The notes below the pieces were generated by a model, which was not told the DNA's origin, did no database searches, and saw nothing but the letters and a program-made list of their open reading frames with translations. Below are positions 17,589 to 26,199 of a DNA stretch of 48,603 bases, one piece after another; position 1 is the first letter of the stretch; the number at the start of each line of letters is the position of its first letter. The translations under genes were made by a program, and so were the position numbers. The stretch spans positions 8,168 through 56,770 of the forward strand of contig HF993256.1 in NCBI GenBank assembly GCA_000436795.1. The letters are read 5' to 3'. The DNA comes from Bacteroides sp. CAG:1076 (lineage in GTDB: Bacteria; Bacteroidota; Bacteroidia; Bacteroidales; Bacteroidaceae).

Positions 17589-17954
17589 ATGAAATATATC
17601 TATATCGCAACAGGTTCCCTTTTCTTGGCGTTGGGAGTGATAGGCATTTTTTTGCCTGTGCTGCCTACGACGCCTTTTTTGCTGCTTGCGGCGGCATTGT
17701 TTTTCAAAGGTTCCCCACGCATATACAACTGGTTGCTGGAACATAAGTATCTGGGACCGTATATTCGCAGTTTCCGCGAGGAAAGGGCCATTCCGCTCCG
17801 GGCTAAGATTATATCTGTTGCCTTGCTTTGGATTACAGCCTTGCATTGTGTGCTTTTTCTGTTTCCTTACTGGTGGTTGAAGGGAATGATGGCACTTGTC
17901 ACCATCGGAGTTACTATTTATATTTTATCGTTTAAAACCCGTTCTGCCCGATGA
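17589..17954 (+). CDS. DUF454 (YbaN-like) inner-membrane protein
   Basis: A 121-residue membrane protein starting MKYIYIATGSLFLALGVIG. The signature LPVLPTTPFLLLAAALFFKGSPR near residues 24-50 is diagnostic of DUF454. Three to four hydrophobic segments are predicted (about 3-22, 28-43, 78-95, 98-115). A TTG at 17574 could extend the frame by five codons, but it sits before the -7 box and is unlikely. The stop overlaps the pabB start (ATGA), so it is translationally coupled to the pab genes. The function of the family is unknown and no link to folate is established. Confidence 0.85.
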   Translation: MKYIYIATGSLFLALGVIGIFLPVLPTTPFLLLAAALFFKGSPRIYNWLLEHKYLGPYIRSFREERAIPLRAKIISVALLWITALHCVLFLFPYWWLKGMMALVTIGVTIYILSFKTRSAR

Positions 17955-18943
17955 AAGAACTGCATTTTTACAATCGTGAAGAAGCAATTGCCCGCATGAA
18001 CCGCTTCGGAGCACGGGAAACTGCATTTTTCTTCCTGATAAATTTTGATGAAACGGAATGTCTGGTTTCGGAGCTGAAGGACATCTCTCCAGACAGGTTG
18101 GCCTTTATTTTTCCGGAGGCTGCAAATGTGTTGCCAACATCTGCTCCGAAACCTGAGGCTATGTACTGGAAGTCTGCTCCGCAGGCGTATGAAGATTATT
18201 TTCGCTCGTTCGATATTGTTCACCGTAACTTGCATGCCGGCAATTCGTTTCTGACGAATCTGACTTGTGCTACGCCGGTGGAAACCAGTCTTTCCCTGCG
18301 GCAGGTATTCGAACATGCTACAGCTCGCTATAAGTTGTGGTATGACGATTGCTTTGTGGTATTTTCGCCTGAAACATTTGTCCGTATAGTCGATGGCTAT
18401 ATTTATTCGTATCCGATGAAGGGTACCATTGATGCTTCTTTGCCCGATGCCCGCAACTTGCTGCTGAACGATGAGAAGGAGGCTGCCGAGCATGCTACCA
18501 TTACCGATTTGATACGCAATGACTTGAGTCAGGTAGCAACCGAAGTAACCGTTACCCGATACCGCTATCTGGACGAACTGCATACACATAGCGGACGCTT
18601 GCTCCAGATGAGTTCCGAAATCAGGGGACGCCTGCCGGAAAACTATCGGGAAGAGTTGGGTGGGATGTTCTTTAAACTGCTTCCTGCGGGTTCCATAACT
18701 GGAGCTCCGAAGAAGAAAACCGTAGAGATTATCCGGGAGGCGGAAACGTATGAGCGGGGATTTTATACCGGCGTAATGGGATATTTTGACGGACGGAATC
18801 TGGACAGTGCGGTGATGATTCGTTTCCTGGAACAGACGGACGGTGGACTGGTGTATAAAAGCGGGGGAGGTATTACTTTCCGTAGCAACGCCCGCAGTGA
18901 ATATGAAGAAATGGTGAAAAAAATATATGTGCCGATTTATTGA
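17951..18943 (+). CDS. pabB: Aminodeoxychorismate synthase component I
   Basis: A 330-residue chorismate-utilising enzyme that converts chorismate plus ammonia to 4-amino-4-deoxychorismate for p-aminobenzoate and folate. It is the short PabB form without the N-terminal tryptophan-binding half. The key motif PMKGT places the PabB-type catalytic lysine at K157. Other family motifs are LTNLTCATPV, DLIRNDLSQVA, LPAGSITGAPKKKTVEII and YTGVMGYFDG, and the C-terminal GGGITFRSNARSEYEE. The last 17 bp overlap pabC. No pabA amidotransferase is in the window, so ammonia or a PabA/TrpG encoded elsewhere must supply nitrogen. Confidence 0.93.
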   Translation: MKELHFYNREEAIARMNRFGARETAFFFLINFDETECLVSELKDISPDRLAFIFPEAANVLPTSAPKPEAMYWKSAPQAYEDYFRSFDIVHRNLHAGNSFLTNLTCATPVETSLSLRQVFEHATARYKLWYDDCFVVFSPETFVRIVDGYIYSYPMKGTIDASLPDARNLLLNDEKEAAEHATITDLIRNDLSQVATEVTVTRYRYLDELHTHSGRLLQMSSEIRGRLPENYREELGGMFFKLLPAGSITGAPKKKTVEIIREAETYERGFYTGVMGYFDGRNLDSAVMIRFLEQTDGGLVYKSGGGITFRSNARSEYEEMVKKIYVPIY

Positions 18944-19517
18944 AACTATTCGTATCGAAGGCGGGGAAATCTGGAATTTGCCTTATCATAACTTCCGCCT
19001 GAATGAAACTCGCCGGATGGTGTGGGGGAAACTGCCTGAGCTGGATTTGGCGGAATTCATTCATCCTGCACCTTATCGGGAGCGTACGCGTTGCCGTGTG
19101 GTATATGGTCGTGAGGTTGAGGATGTGAGCTATATACCTTATCACTTGCGACAGGTGCATAGCTTGAAACTGGTAGATTGTGACGAGGCTGATTATTCGC
19201 TGAAAAGTACCGACCGAAGTCTGCTGGACAAGCTCTTTGCCCGGCGTGGCGAAAAAGATGATGTACTGATTGTGCGAAACGGCTGTCTGACAGATACTTC
19301 GATAGCCAATGTCGCTTTATGGAACGGAACGGAGTGGCATACGCCTTCTTCTCCTTTGCTGAAGGGGACACATCGCCGGCGTCTGCTCGATGAAAAACAG
19401 CTTGTAGAACGCGACATAACCGTAGACGACTTGCCTCTTTATTCCCGCATCCGCCTGTTTAATGCGATGATTTCCTTTGGTGAAATAGAAATAGACAGCA
19501 GTGAGCTGGGCTATTAA
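18927..19517 (+). CDS. pabC: Aminodeoxychorismate lyase-like class IV aminotransferase
   Basis: A 196-residue PLP enzyme of the fold-type IV family, shorter than typical PabC (~270). It should release pyruvate from aminodeoxychorismate to give p-aminobenzoate. The early pattern FIETIRIEGGEIWNLPYH and R24 match the family. K93 in YSLKSTDRSLLD is the likely PLP lysine. NGCLTDTSIANVAL and SPLLKGTHRRRLL are the usual C-terminal cofactor and product loops. The 17-bp overlap with pabB supports the assignment. The stop overlaps that of the convergent coiled-coil gene by 4 bp. Confidence 0.85.
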   Translation: MCRFIETIRIEGGEIWNLPYHNFRLNETRRMVWGKLPELDLAEFIHPAPYRERTRCRVVYGREVEDVSYIPYHLRQVHSLKLVDCDEADYSLKSTDRSLLDKLFARRGEKDDVLIVRNGCLTDTSIANVALWNGTEWHTPSSPLLKGTHRRRLLDEKQLVERDITVDDLPLYSRIRLFNAMISFGEIEIDSSELGY

Positions 19518-22279
19518 ATAGCCCAACCCTCTTCTTTTAATGCTTCTTTCAGTTGTGAGAAACGCTCCGCCTCTACGTCGTTTCTGATAAATTCATCGAA
19601 ATTGGCAGTATTGATATCTGCCCATGTCTTGCCGTTTGCCACTTTCGTATCGGGTGCAAAGCTCAGATAGAGTTTCATCGCCTTCTGATAGTCGCCTTCC
19701 AGCATCCAGTAGTGCGCACGGTAACTGATGACTGAAGGCAGTTTCTTGAACTGCTGCGGCAGGCACTGGTAAATCATGTCGGCAGCTTCCTGCTGCGAGG
19801 CAAGTACTGCATAGTACATTCCGTCTATCTGTGTGTCTATTCCCTTACGGGTTGTTACGAAAGCATCGAAAACCTGTATGTTCAATATCTGGTTGATAAT
19901 GAATATGCGTGGAACAGGACTATGGGCGCACATAGCCATGATATGTTCCGTATCGATGTTTCCGTCGAACATGTCGCGGAAAATCTTTTCGTACGGCAGC
20001 CGTACGCTGGCTACTCCCTGTGGCTGGAAGCAAATCCAGTAGAGGTTGCGGTCTGATATTCTTCCGTTCTTGTCGCGGTATGTGACACGGACCGGATGAT
20101 AACAACAGATAGCCATCAACAATGCTTCTGCAACTTCTTCTCCGTTGCCGCCTTCCGAGAAGTCACAAGCCATGGCTTCGGTTGCAAAGGGTGACTCCAG
20201 ACCTTCTATGTTGGCTATTTCATTGTACGGGATGAAGTGGTTTTCTTCGAGTATAACTTCCTTGCCTTCTACTCCCCAGATAAACAACTCGGCTTTCAGT
20301 TGCAGGGTGCGCGATTCGTAAATGTACTGGCAGCCGTCTGTTTCTGAGGTAATGCGTGTATACGGATAGTGCAGTGTACTTTCCTCCAGTCTGGCTTTCA
20401 TCTCCTGATATGCTTCCAGTATATCTGAATGGTGAGGCTGTTCAGGTTGCTGTGTAGCAGGTGTGGAAGCAGCTTGTCCGGTGGCTGGATGTTCTTCTCC
20501 GCCGTGAAGTGCTTCTGTCTGTACAGGCACCTCGTTGGATTCTTCTTGAGCGGGAGTTTGTGCTTCCTGCGATTGCTCTACTTCATCCTGAGGTTGTTTC
20601 GGCTCTTCCTGAATCTTATCTGACTCCTGAGTCTGTTCTTCTTTTTCTGCCGCTGCTTGCTGCTGCATGCTTTCCTCCAGTCGGGTCAGAGTGGCTTGTA
20701 ACTCTTCTTTTTCTTTTGCAAGCTGTTCTTTCTCTTCACGCAAAAGGTGCATTTTCTTTTGCAGTTCAGAAAGGTTGCCCGAGAGGTTTGCATTTTCAGA
20801 TTCAGCTGCATCAAGTTTCTCTTGCAGTCCGGATAAGTCTTTTTGTAAGTCGGTATAGTTTTTGGTCAGGTCTTCTATTCCTTTTTTCGCCTGCTCTTCA
20901 TTTTGTACAGCTTTTCCTCTTTCTTCTTCCAGTTGTGAGTAATAATTTTTTAGAGCTTCATTTTCTTTTTTCAGTGTTTCAAGCTGTTTCTGCAGGTTTT
21001 CCAGTTCGCTTTTTCCGGCAGTAATACTTTCATTCTGCTTCAGTGCTTCCGACAGTTGCTGTTCCAGTTGCTCCTTGCTTGCTGTAATACATTCATTTTG
21101 TTTCTGTAATTCTGCCAGTTGTGCAGCATTTTGGCTCTGTTTCTCTTTCTCGTCGGCCAGCAAACGCTCCAGCTCATCTTTATCGGCTGAAATTGTTTTA
21201 TTTTGTTCCAGCGCATCGTTAAGCTGTTGTTCCAGCTCATCTCTTCTGGTGGCAATCGTTTCGTTTTGCTTTAATGCCTCCGAGAGTTGCTGGTCAAGCT
21301 CATTTTTCTCAGTCGCAATATTCTCGTTCTGCTTTTGTAAATCTTCGAGCAACGTACTGTTTTCGTCTTGTCCCTCTTTCAGATCTGTCAACTGACGTTC
21401 CAGCTCGTCTTTGTCGGCTGTAATTGTTTCGTTTTGTTTCAGAGCATCGTCCAACTGTTGTTCCAGTTCGTCTTTTCCAGCCGCAATAACTTCATTTTGT
21501 TTCAGTGCTTCCGACAGTTGCTGTTCCAGTTGTTCCTTGCTTGCAGTAATACATTCATTTTGCTTTTGCAGATCTTCCAGTTGGGCAACATGCTGGTTTT
21601 GCTTTTCCTTTTCATCAGTCAATTGGTGCTCCAGTTCGTTTTTGTCGGCTTCGGTTGCTGCATATTGTTTCAGAGTTTCGTCCAGTTTTTGTTCCAGCTC
21701 GTCTTTGTGAGCTGCAAGGCTGTCGTTTTGTTTCAGTGCTTCCGACAATTGCTGTTCCAGTTGTTCCTTGCTTGCAGCAAAACATTCATTCTGCTTTTTT
21801 AAATCTTCCAGTTGTGTTATACTCTGGGCCTGTTTTTCTTTTAAATCGGTGAGCTGTTGTTCCAGTTTATTTTTATCGGCAGTAATCGTCTGATTCAGTT
21901 TCAGCGCCTCGTCGAGCTTGTTGCTCAGTGACTGTATTTCGTTGTTGCGGGAAACGATTTCCTGCTCATCGCTTTGCATTTTTTCCAATCCGTTTTCTTT
22001 ATCCGATTGCAATTTTGAAATTTCAGTTTGCAGATTGGATATTTCCTGCTGGTGTGCCGCAATGGATGTTTGCAACTGGCTAAGTTCTGTCTGTGCTACG
22101 GACAGTTCCTCTTGCGTTTCAGTCAACTGAGTACGTTTGTAGGTTACTTCCTTGTTCGCGTCTTTTACTTCGATGGAAAGTTGCTGGTTTTTTATCAGTA
22201 AAGCCTCGTTATCATTTTGTAATTGTTCGATATCGACGCCTGTCAGCTTTTTAATCAGATGAAAAGTGAGTTTGCTCAT
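19514..22279 (-). CDS. Large coiled-coil repeat protein with WYL-like C-terminal segment
   Basis: A 921-residue protein of unknown function with no signal peptide. Residues ~15-540 are an almost continuous coiled coil. Within it, residues 139-425 are 3.7 tandem copies of a 77-residue unit, built from blocks of 35, 21 and 21 residues, all multiples of seven. About 541-615 is a Glu/Gln/Pro-rich linker. The C-terminal ~300 residues are globular: beta-rich (LKAELFIWGVEGKEVILE), then HPVRVTYRDKNGRISDRNLYW (728-747), which resembles a WYL-domain strand pair. A helical, TPR-like end follows (YWMLEGDYQKAMKLYLSF). The cytoplasmic location and the architecture suggest a scaffold or tether with a ligand-sensing head, which is inference. 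No consensus promoter was found; the closest is GTAATTTGC near 22314. Confidence 0.8.
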   Translation of the reverse strand: MSKLTFHLIKKLTGVDIEQLQNDNEALLIKNQQLSIEVKDANKEVTYKRTQLTETQEELSVAQTELSQLQTSIAAHQQEISNLQTEISKLQSDKENGLEKMQSDEQEIVSRNNEIQSLSNKLDEALKLNQTITADKNKLEQQLTDLKEKQAQSITQLEDLKKQNECFAASKEQLEQQLSEALKQNDSLAAHKDELEQKLDETLKQYAATEADKNELEHQLTDEKEKQNQHVAQLEDLQKQNECITASKEQLEQQLSEALKQNEVIAAGKDELEQQLDDALKQNETITADKDELERQLTDLKEGQDENSTLLEDLQKQNENIATEKNELDQQLSEALKQNETIATRRDELEQQLNDALEQNKTISADKDELERLLADEKEKQSQNAAQLAELQKQNECITASKEQLEQQLSEALKQNESITAGKSELENLQKQLETLKKENEALKNYYSQLEEERGKAVQNEEQAKKGIEDLTKNYTDLQKDLSGLQEKLDAAESENANLSGNLSELQKKMHLLREEKEQLAKEKEELQATLTRLEESMQQQAAAEKEEQTQESDKIQEEPKQPQDEVEQSQEAQTPAQEESNEVPVQTEALHGGEEHPATGQAASTPATQQPEQPHHSDILEAYQEMKARLEESTLHYPYTRITSETDGCQYIYESRTLQLKAELFIWGVEGKEVILEENHFIPYNEIANIEGLESPFATEAMACDFSEGGNGEEVAEALLMAICCYHPVRVTYRDKNGRISDRNLYWICFQPQGVASVRLPYEKIFRDMFDGNIDTEHIMAMCAHSPVPRIFIINQILNIQVFDAFVTTRKGIDTQIDGMYYAVLASQQEAADMIYQCLPQQFKKLPSVISYRAHYWMLEGDYQKAMKLYLSFAPDTKVANGKTWADINTANFDEFIRNDVEAERFSQLKEALKEEGWAI
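21005..21865 (-). repeat. Tandem 231-bp repeats inside the coiled-coil gene
   Basis: 3.7 copies of a 77-codon unit (protein residues 139-215, 216-292, 293-369, 370-425). The block QLEQQLSEALKQN recurs in each copy with little change, and the DNA is also well conserved. The copies may arise by unequal recombination. Confidence 0.9.
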
Positions 22280-22408
22280 ACAGTGTCAGAAGATAATTTG
22301 GTTAATTAATGTTGCAAATTACGCAAATATTTCCGAATGTTGGGTATAAATTACAATTTAAAATGCATCTTTTTACATGAAAAATCCATTCTATTCGATC
22401 TTTATCAT

Positions 22409-22416
22409 TAGATTTG
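22409..22416 (+). promoter_or_regulatory. -7 box of the trkH-like gene
   Basis: TAGATTTG followed by T, 26 bp before the ATG at 22442. The -33 element is weak. Confidence 0.5.
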
Positions 22417-22441
22417 TATCTCAATTTTTAGAAAAAAAGAA

Positions 22442-23947
22442 ATGCAAGATATTATAGCTAATAATGAATATTTAAGTGGAAACCGGACAAATAGTCTGAT
22501 TAATCGTAAGATGATCTTCCGGATATTGGGTATTTTGTTGTTCATAGAGGGAGTAATGTTTCTTGTTTGTGCAGGCGTATCGTTATGTTACAGCGAACAT
22601 AGTTATATTTATTTTGTATATTCTACACTGATAGCTGCTGCGGCGGGTAGCATATTGTTGTTTTTAGGGCGTAAGGCAGAGAATAAGCTTTCTCGCCGCG
22701 ACGGATATTGTATTGTGGCTTTTACCTGGCTTTTATTTACAGTGTTTGGCATGCTTCCTTTTTATCTGAGTGGGGAAATTCCTTCGGTAAGCGATGCTTT
22801 CTTTGAAACAATGTCGGGGTTTACCACAACGGGGGCCACTATCCTTGATGATATTGAGTCGCTTTCGTATGGAATGTTGTTCTGGCGTAGCTTTTCTCAA
22901 TGGATAGGTGGACTGGGAATTGTCTTTTTTACCATAGCTGTTTTGCCGATTTTCGGGGTTGGAAATCAGGTCTTGTTTTCGGCTGAGGCTACGGGAGTGA
23001 CGCATGATAAGATTCATCCTAAAATCAGTATCATGGCAAAGTGGCTTTGGACTGTATATTTGTTGCTTACCGTGACTGAAACTATTTTGTTGATGCTGGG
23101 CGGCATGAACTTGTTTGATGCTGTGTGTCATGCATTTTCTACGACAGCTACCGGAGGATATTCTACCAAGCAAGATAGTGTGGCTCATTGGAATTCTCCC
23201 TTTATAGAATATGTGATTGCTATCTTTATGGTTTTGTCGGGAATTAATTTTTCCTTGTATTTTATGTGTTTGAAAGGTAAGTTCCTTCATCTGTTCAAGG
23301 ATGATGAAAGCAGATGGTTTCTGATATCGGTGGGAGTAGTGACCTTGTTTATTACGGTTCCTCTGGTTACTCAAAATCATTATGGCTGGGAAGAGGCTTT
23401 CCGAAAGGCTTTCTTTCAGGTTGCCAGTATCCATACGTCCTGTGGCTTTGCTACCGATGACTATAATGGCTGGCCTCCTTTCACATGGATGCTCTTGATT
23501 TATACGATGATGGCTGGTGGCTGTACCGGATCTACGGGTGGTGGTATCAAGAATATGCGTCTGGTTATTTTATTCCGGAATATGAAAAATGAGTTCAGCC
23601 GCTTGATACATCCGCGTGCTGTGCTGCCGGTGAAAGTGAATCAACAGACTATTTCTTTATCTACCATATCAACAGTCAATACGTTTATCTTGTTGTATAT
23701 GATTTGTATTTTCATTAGTTGGGTGGTTTTGATGTTTTTGGGTCTGGGCCTTACGGAATCGTTTGGACTGGTGGTTTCCAGTTTAGGTAATGTAGGACCG
23801 GGGTTGGGAGCGTATGGACCGGCCTTTTCATGGAGTACTCTTCCCGATATTGTCAAATGGATATTATCGTTCTTGATGTTAATTGGTCGATTGGAATTAT
23901 TTGGTATTCTGCTTATGTTCTCGCCGGGATTCTGGCATAAACGTTGA
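22442..23947 (+). CDS. trkH: TrkH-family potassium uptake protein
   Basis: A 501-residue polytopic inner-membrane K+ channel subunit. The four selectivity-filter loops are visible in order: TTTGAT (128-133), TATGGY (235-240), TSCGFAT (332-338) and SLGNVGPG (447-454). About ten hydrophobic helices surround them. GGCTGSTGGGIKNMR near 359-373 is also typical of the family. The cytosolic NAD/ATP-binding partner TrkA is not in the neighbourhood, so it must be encoded elsewhere. The start follows a -7 box by 26 bp and a strong terminator follows the stop, so the gene is monocistronic. Confidence 0.93.
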   Translation: MQDIIANNEYLSGNRTNSLINRKMIFRILGILLFIEGVMFLVCAGVSLCYSEHSYIYFVYSTLIAAAAGSILLFLGRKAENKLSRRDGYCIVAFTWLLFTVFGMLPFYLSGEIPSVSDAFFETMSGFTTTGATILDDIESLSYGMLFWRSFSQWIGGLGIVFFTIAVLPIFGVGNQVLFSAEATGVTHDKIHPKISIMAKWLWTVYLLLTVTETILLMLGGMNLFDAVCHAFSTTATGGYSTKQDSVAHWNSPFIEYVIAIFMVLSGINFSLYFMCLKGKFLHLFKDDESRWFLISVGVVTLFITVPLVTQNHYGWEEAFRKAFFQVASIHTSCGFATDDYNGWPPFTWMLLIYTMMAGGCTGSTGGGIKNMRLVILFRNMKNEFSRLIHPRAVLPVKVNQQTISLSTISTVNTFILLYMICIFISWVVLMFLGLGLTESFGLVVSSLGNVGPGLGAYGPAFSWSTLPDIVKWILSFLMLIGRLELFGILLMFSPGFWHKR

Positions 23948-23977
23948 TGCTGTTATTACTTTTCGGTATATACAATT

Positions 23978-24040
23978 ATTCCCCACAGATATGTTTCCTT
24001 CCGGACTTTAATCTGTGGGGAATTATTTTATATTCTTTTT
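23978..24040 (+). terminator. Intrinsic terminator after trkH
   Basis: Perfect 13-bp stem (23978-23990 with 24011-24023), a 20-nt loop, then a T-rich tail. The rest of the gap up to 24216 shows no further gene. Confidence 0.82.
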
Positions 24041-24216
24041 ACTGCCTGCATTAAAAATAAAGTCAAAAAATTATCATCACGGCATATACGAACAACTGCT
24101 TTCCGGCATGTATAATAGACAATGAATCCGAATAGCTGTATAGGTCCGAATGGTTTTGGCTTATAGGCTGGCAACAGGTGGTTGGGTACGATTGTAAAAG
24201 CGGAAAATCTGTCTTT

Positions 24217-25104
24217 TTAATCGATGAAACGTTTCGTCAGATTTTCAAACTCGTCAATTCTTCTGTCGCGAAGGAAAGGCCACCAGCGGCGAACATTCTC
24301 GCTACGGTTCATATCAATGTCTACCACGATGTTCTCTTCTTTCAGGTTGCTGGCTTGTGCAAGAATTTCTCCTTGCGGTCCTGCCACGAAGCTGTTTCCC
24401 CAGAATTGTATGCCGTTTGTTTGTCCTGAAGGATCAGGTTCAAGTCCCACACGGTTGACTGCTATAACCGGAAGTCCGTTTGCTACGGCATGTCCGCGCT
24501 GTACGGTAACCCAAGCTCCGAGCTGGCGCATTTTCTCGTCTTGAGTGTCACTACTTTCCCATCCGATAGCTGTTGGATAAATCAGCAGTTCGGCGCCTTT
24601 CAGAGCCATAAGTCTTGCTCCTTCGGGATACCATTGGTCCCAGCATACCTGTACACCTAATTTCCCCAGACTGGTTTCGATTGGTTCGAATCCCAGATCG
24701 CCCGGCGTAAAATAGAATTTTTCGTAGTAAGCAGGATCGTCTGGAATATGCATTTTGCGATATTTTCCGGCGATACTTCCATCGGCATCGAATACAACAG
24801 CAGTATTATGGTAAAGTCCTGGAGCACGTCGCTCGAACAATGAGGTTACCAATACAATGTGATAGGCTGCAGCAATATCGCTGTAAAATCCGGTTGATGG
24901 ACCGGGAATCGGTTCAGCCAAATCGAACAAGGACGTATCTTCTGTCTGACAGAAGTAGGGGGTATTATGTAATTCCTGTAATACAACAAGTTGTGCGCCT
25001 GCTTGTGCTACAGAGGCAATATTGCGATGTAGCTTTTCTAAATTTGTTTTCAGGTCGTTTGTACAAGATTGTTGTACAATGCCCACACGGATAATTCTTT
25101 TCAT
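24217..25104 (-). CDS. aguB: N-carbamoylputrescine amidase
   Basis: A 295-residue nitrilase-superfamily hydrolase. It converts N-carbamoylputrescine to putrescine, CO2 and ammonia. The catalytic triad is E44 (VVLQELHNTPYFCQ), K117 (GKYRKMHIPD) and C154 (VQVCWDQWYPEGAR). These motifs and the length match AguB closely. The start lies 16 bp after the aguA stop, so the two are one unit on the minus strand. Together they form the agmatine route to putrescine. Confidence 0.94.
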   Translation of the reverse strand: MKRIIRVGIVQQSCTNDLKTNLEKLHRNIASVAQAGAQLVVLQELHNTPYFCQTEDTSLFDLAEPIPGPSTGFYSDIAAAYHIVLVTSLFERRAPGLYHNTAVVFDADGSIAGKYRKMHIPDDPAYYEKFYFTPGDLGFEPIETSLGKLGVQVCWDQWYPEGARLMALKGAELLIYPTAIGWESSDTQDEKMRQLGAWVTVQRGHAVANGLPVIAVNRVGLEPDPSGQTNGIQFWGNSFVAGPQGEILAQASNLKEENIVVDIDMNRSENVRRWWPFLRDRRIDEFENLTKRFID

Positions 25105-25120
25105 ATATTTTCTGAGATTT

Positions 25121-26155
25121 TTAATGTTTGTTGGTCTTTACGTTTTCCGGATATTGCATAGTTACACAATGCAATGATCCATGCTGCTGAATGAGTGCGC
25201 GACAATCTATTCCTACAATTTCTCTGTCAGGAAAGGCTTGGGACAGGACGTTTGCTGCCAGTTGGTCATTTTCCGGTTGATTGTAGGTAGGATATAGTAC
25301 AGCTTTGTTCATAATCAGGAAGTTTGCGTACGTCGCAGGAAGGCGCTCACCCTCTTCGTCGTAAACGGCTTCTGCCATTGGCAAAGGAAGCAGGCGGAAA
25401 GGTTTTCCTTCCAGTGTGCGGAAGGTCTTGAGTTGTTCTTCCATCAGTTGCAGCTCTTTGTAGTGCTCGTCGGAAGAATCAGTGCATTGTACATAAACAA
25501 TTGTGTTATCCGGACACAGACGAGCCAGTGTATCAACATGACTGTCGGTATCGTCTCCTGCAAGGAAGCCATGGTCCAGCCATAAAATCTGTTGCAGGTT
25601 GAATCTTTCTTTCAGGTATGTTTCCAGTTCACTGCGGTCCATTGTATCATTCCGGTTGGGAGCAAGCAAGCATGTAGAGGTTGTTAGCAGTGTTCCCTGT
25701 CCGTCACTTTCTATCGAACCTCCTTCAAGTACGAAATTGCGACAGTTGATATATTCTCCGTTCAGTAGTTTGCTTTGGTATACCCGGGTGTTTATCAGAT
25801 TATCTTTATTGGCCGCAAATTTCATTCCCCAGCCGTTGAAACAGAAATCCAATAATAGGGGAGTTCCATCATTTTGCAATAAGGTGATGAATCCGTGGTC
25901 GCGTGCCCATGTATCATTGGTAGGACATTCTATAAAGTGTATATTATCCTTGCAGTCGAGGCCTTTCAGTATCTCGGGATATTCGGGAGCAACCAGCAAA
26001 AGAGGCTGGCGGGAAGCTATTTCACGAGCCAGATTGAGAAAACATGCTTCTACGTCGTCTAACATATAGTTCCAGTCGGTCCCGCTATGTGGCCACGTCA
26101 GTTGGATATAACTTTGCGGATGCCATTCGGCAGGCAAGAAGTAGTTCTTTTCCAT
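25121..26155 (-). CDS. aguA: Agmatine deiminase
   Basis: A 344-residue cytosolic enzyme of the guanidino-modifying fold. It hydrolyses agmatine to N-carbamoylputrescine and ammonia. Recognisable family motifs are MPAEW-like FLPAEWHPQSYIQLTWPH (6-23), WARDHGF, NFVLEGGSIESDGQGT, LDHGFLAGDDTDSHVDTLAR, and the catalytic cysteine C330 in HGSLHCVTMQYP. It precedes aguB by 16 bp on the same strand. It is 44 bp downstream of tamB, so readthrough from tamB is possible. I found no consensus promoter in that gap. Confidence 0.95.
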   Translation of the reverse strand: MEKNYFLPAEWHPQSYIQLTWPHSGTDWNYMLDDVEACFLNLAREIASRQPLLLVAPEYPEILKGLDCKDNIHFIECPTNDTWARDHGFITLLQNDGTPLLLDFCFNGWGMKFAANKDNLINTRVYQSKLLNGEYINCRNFVLEGGSIESDGQGTLLTTSTCLLAPNRNDTMDRSELETYLKERFNLQQILWLDHGFLAGDDTDSHVDTLARLCPDNTIVYVQCTDSSDEHYKELQLMEEQLKTFRTLEGKPFRLLPLPMAEAVYDEEGERLPATYANFLIMNKAVLYPTYNQPENDQLAANVLSQAFPDREIVGIDCRALIQQHGSLHCVTMQYPENVKTNKH

Positions 26156-26199
26156 AATGCAATAGTTTGTTTTTATAATGTTGTGTCTTTTTATTATCG

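Noticed and set aside
21368..21802. Plus-strand frames rich in F, C, Q and L across the coiled-coil repeats
   Set aside because: They mirror the repeated codons of the minus-strand gene; the repeat pattern comes from the coiled coil.
21005..21865. CRISPR-like spaced repeats
   Set aside because: The units are 231 bp, in frame, without constant short repeats and unique spacers, and lie inside a coding region.
22442..23947. TrkH without TrkA as an unusual arrangement
   Set aside because: trkH and trkA are often unlinked in bacteria, so absence from the neighbourhood is not informative.
25058..25080. A third TTTGTACAA-like pair within aguB
   Set aside because: The GTAC cores are 13 bp apart, not 21, the flanks do not match, and it lies in conserved coding sequence.
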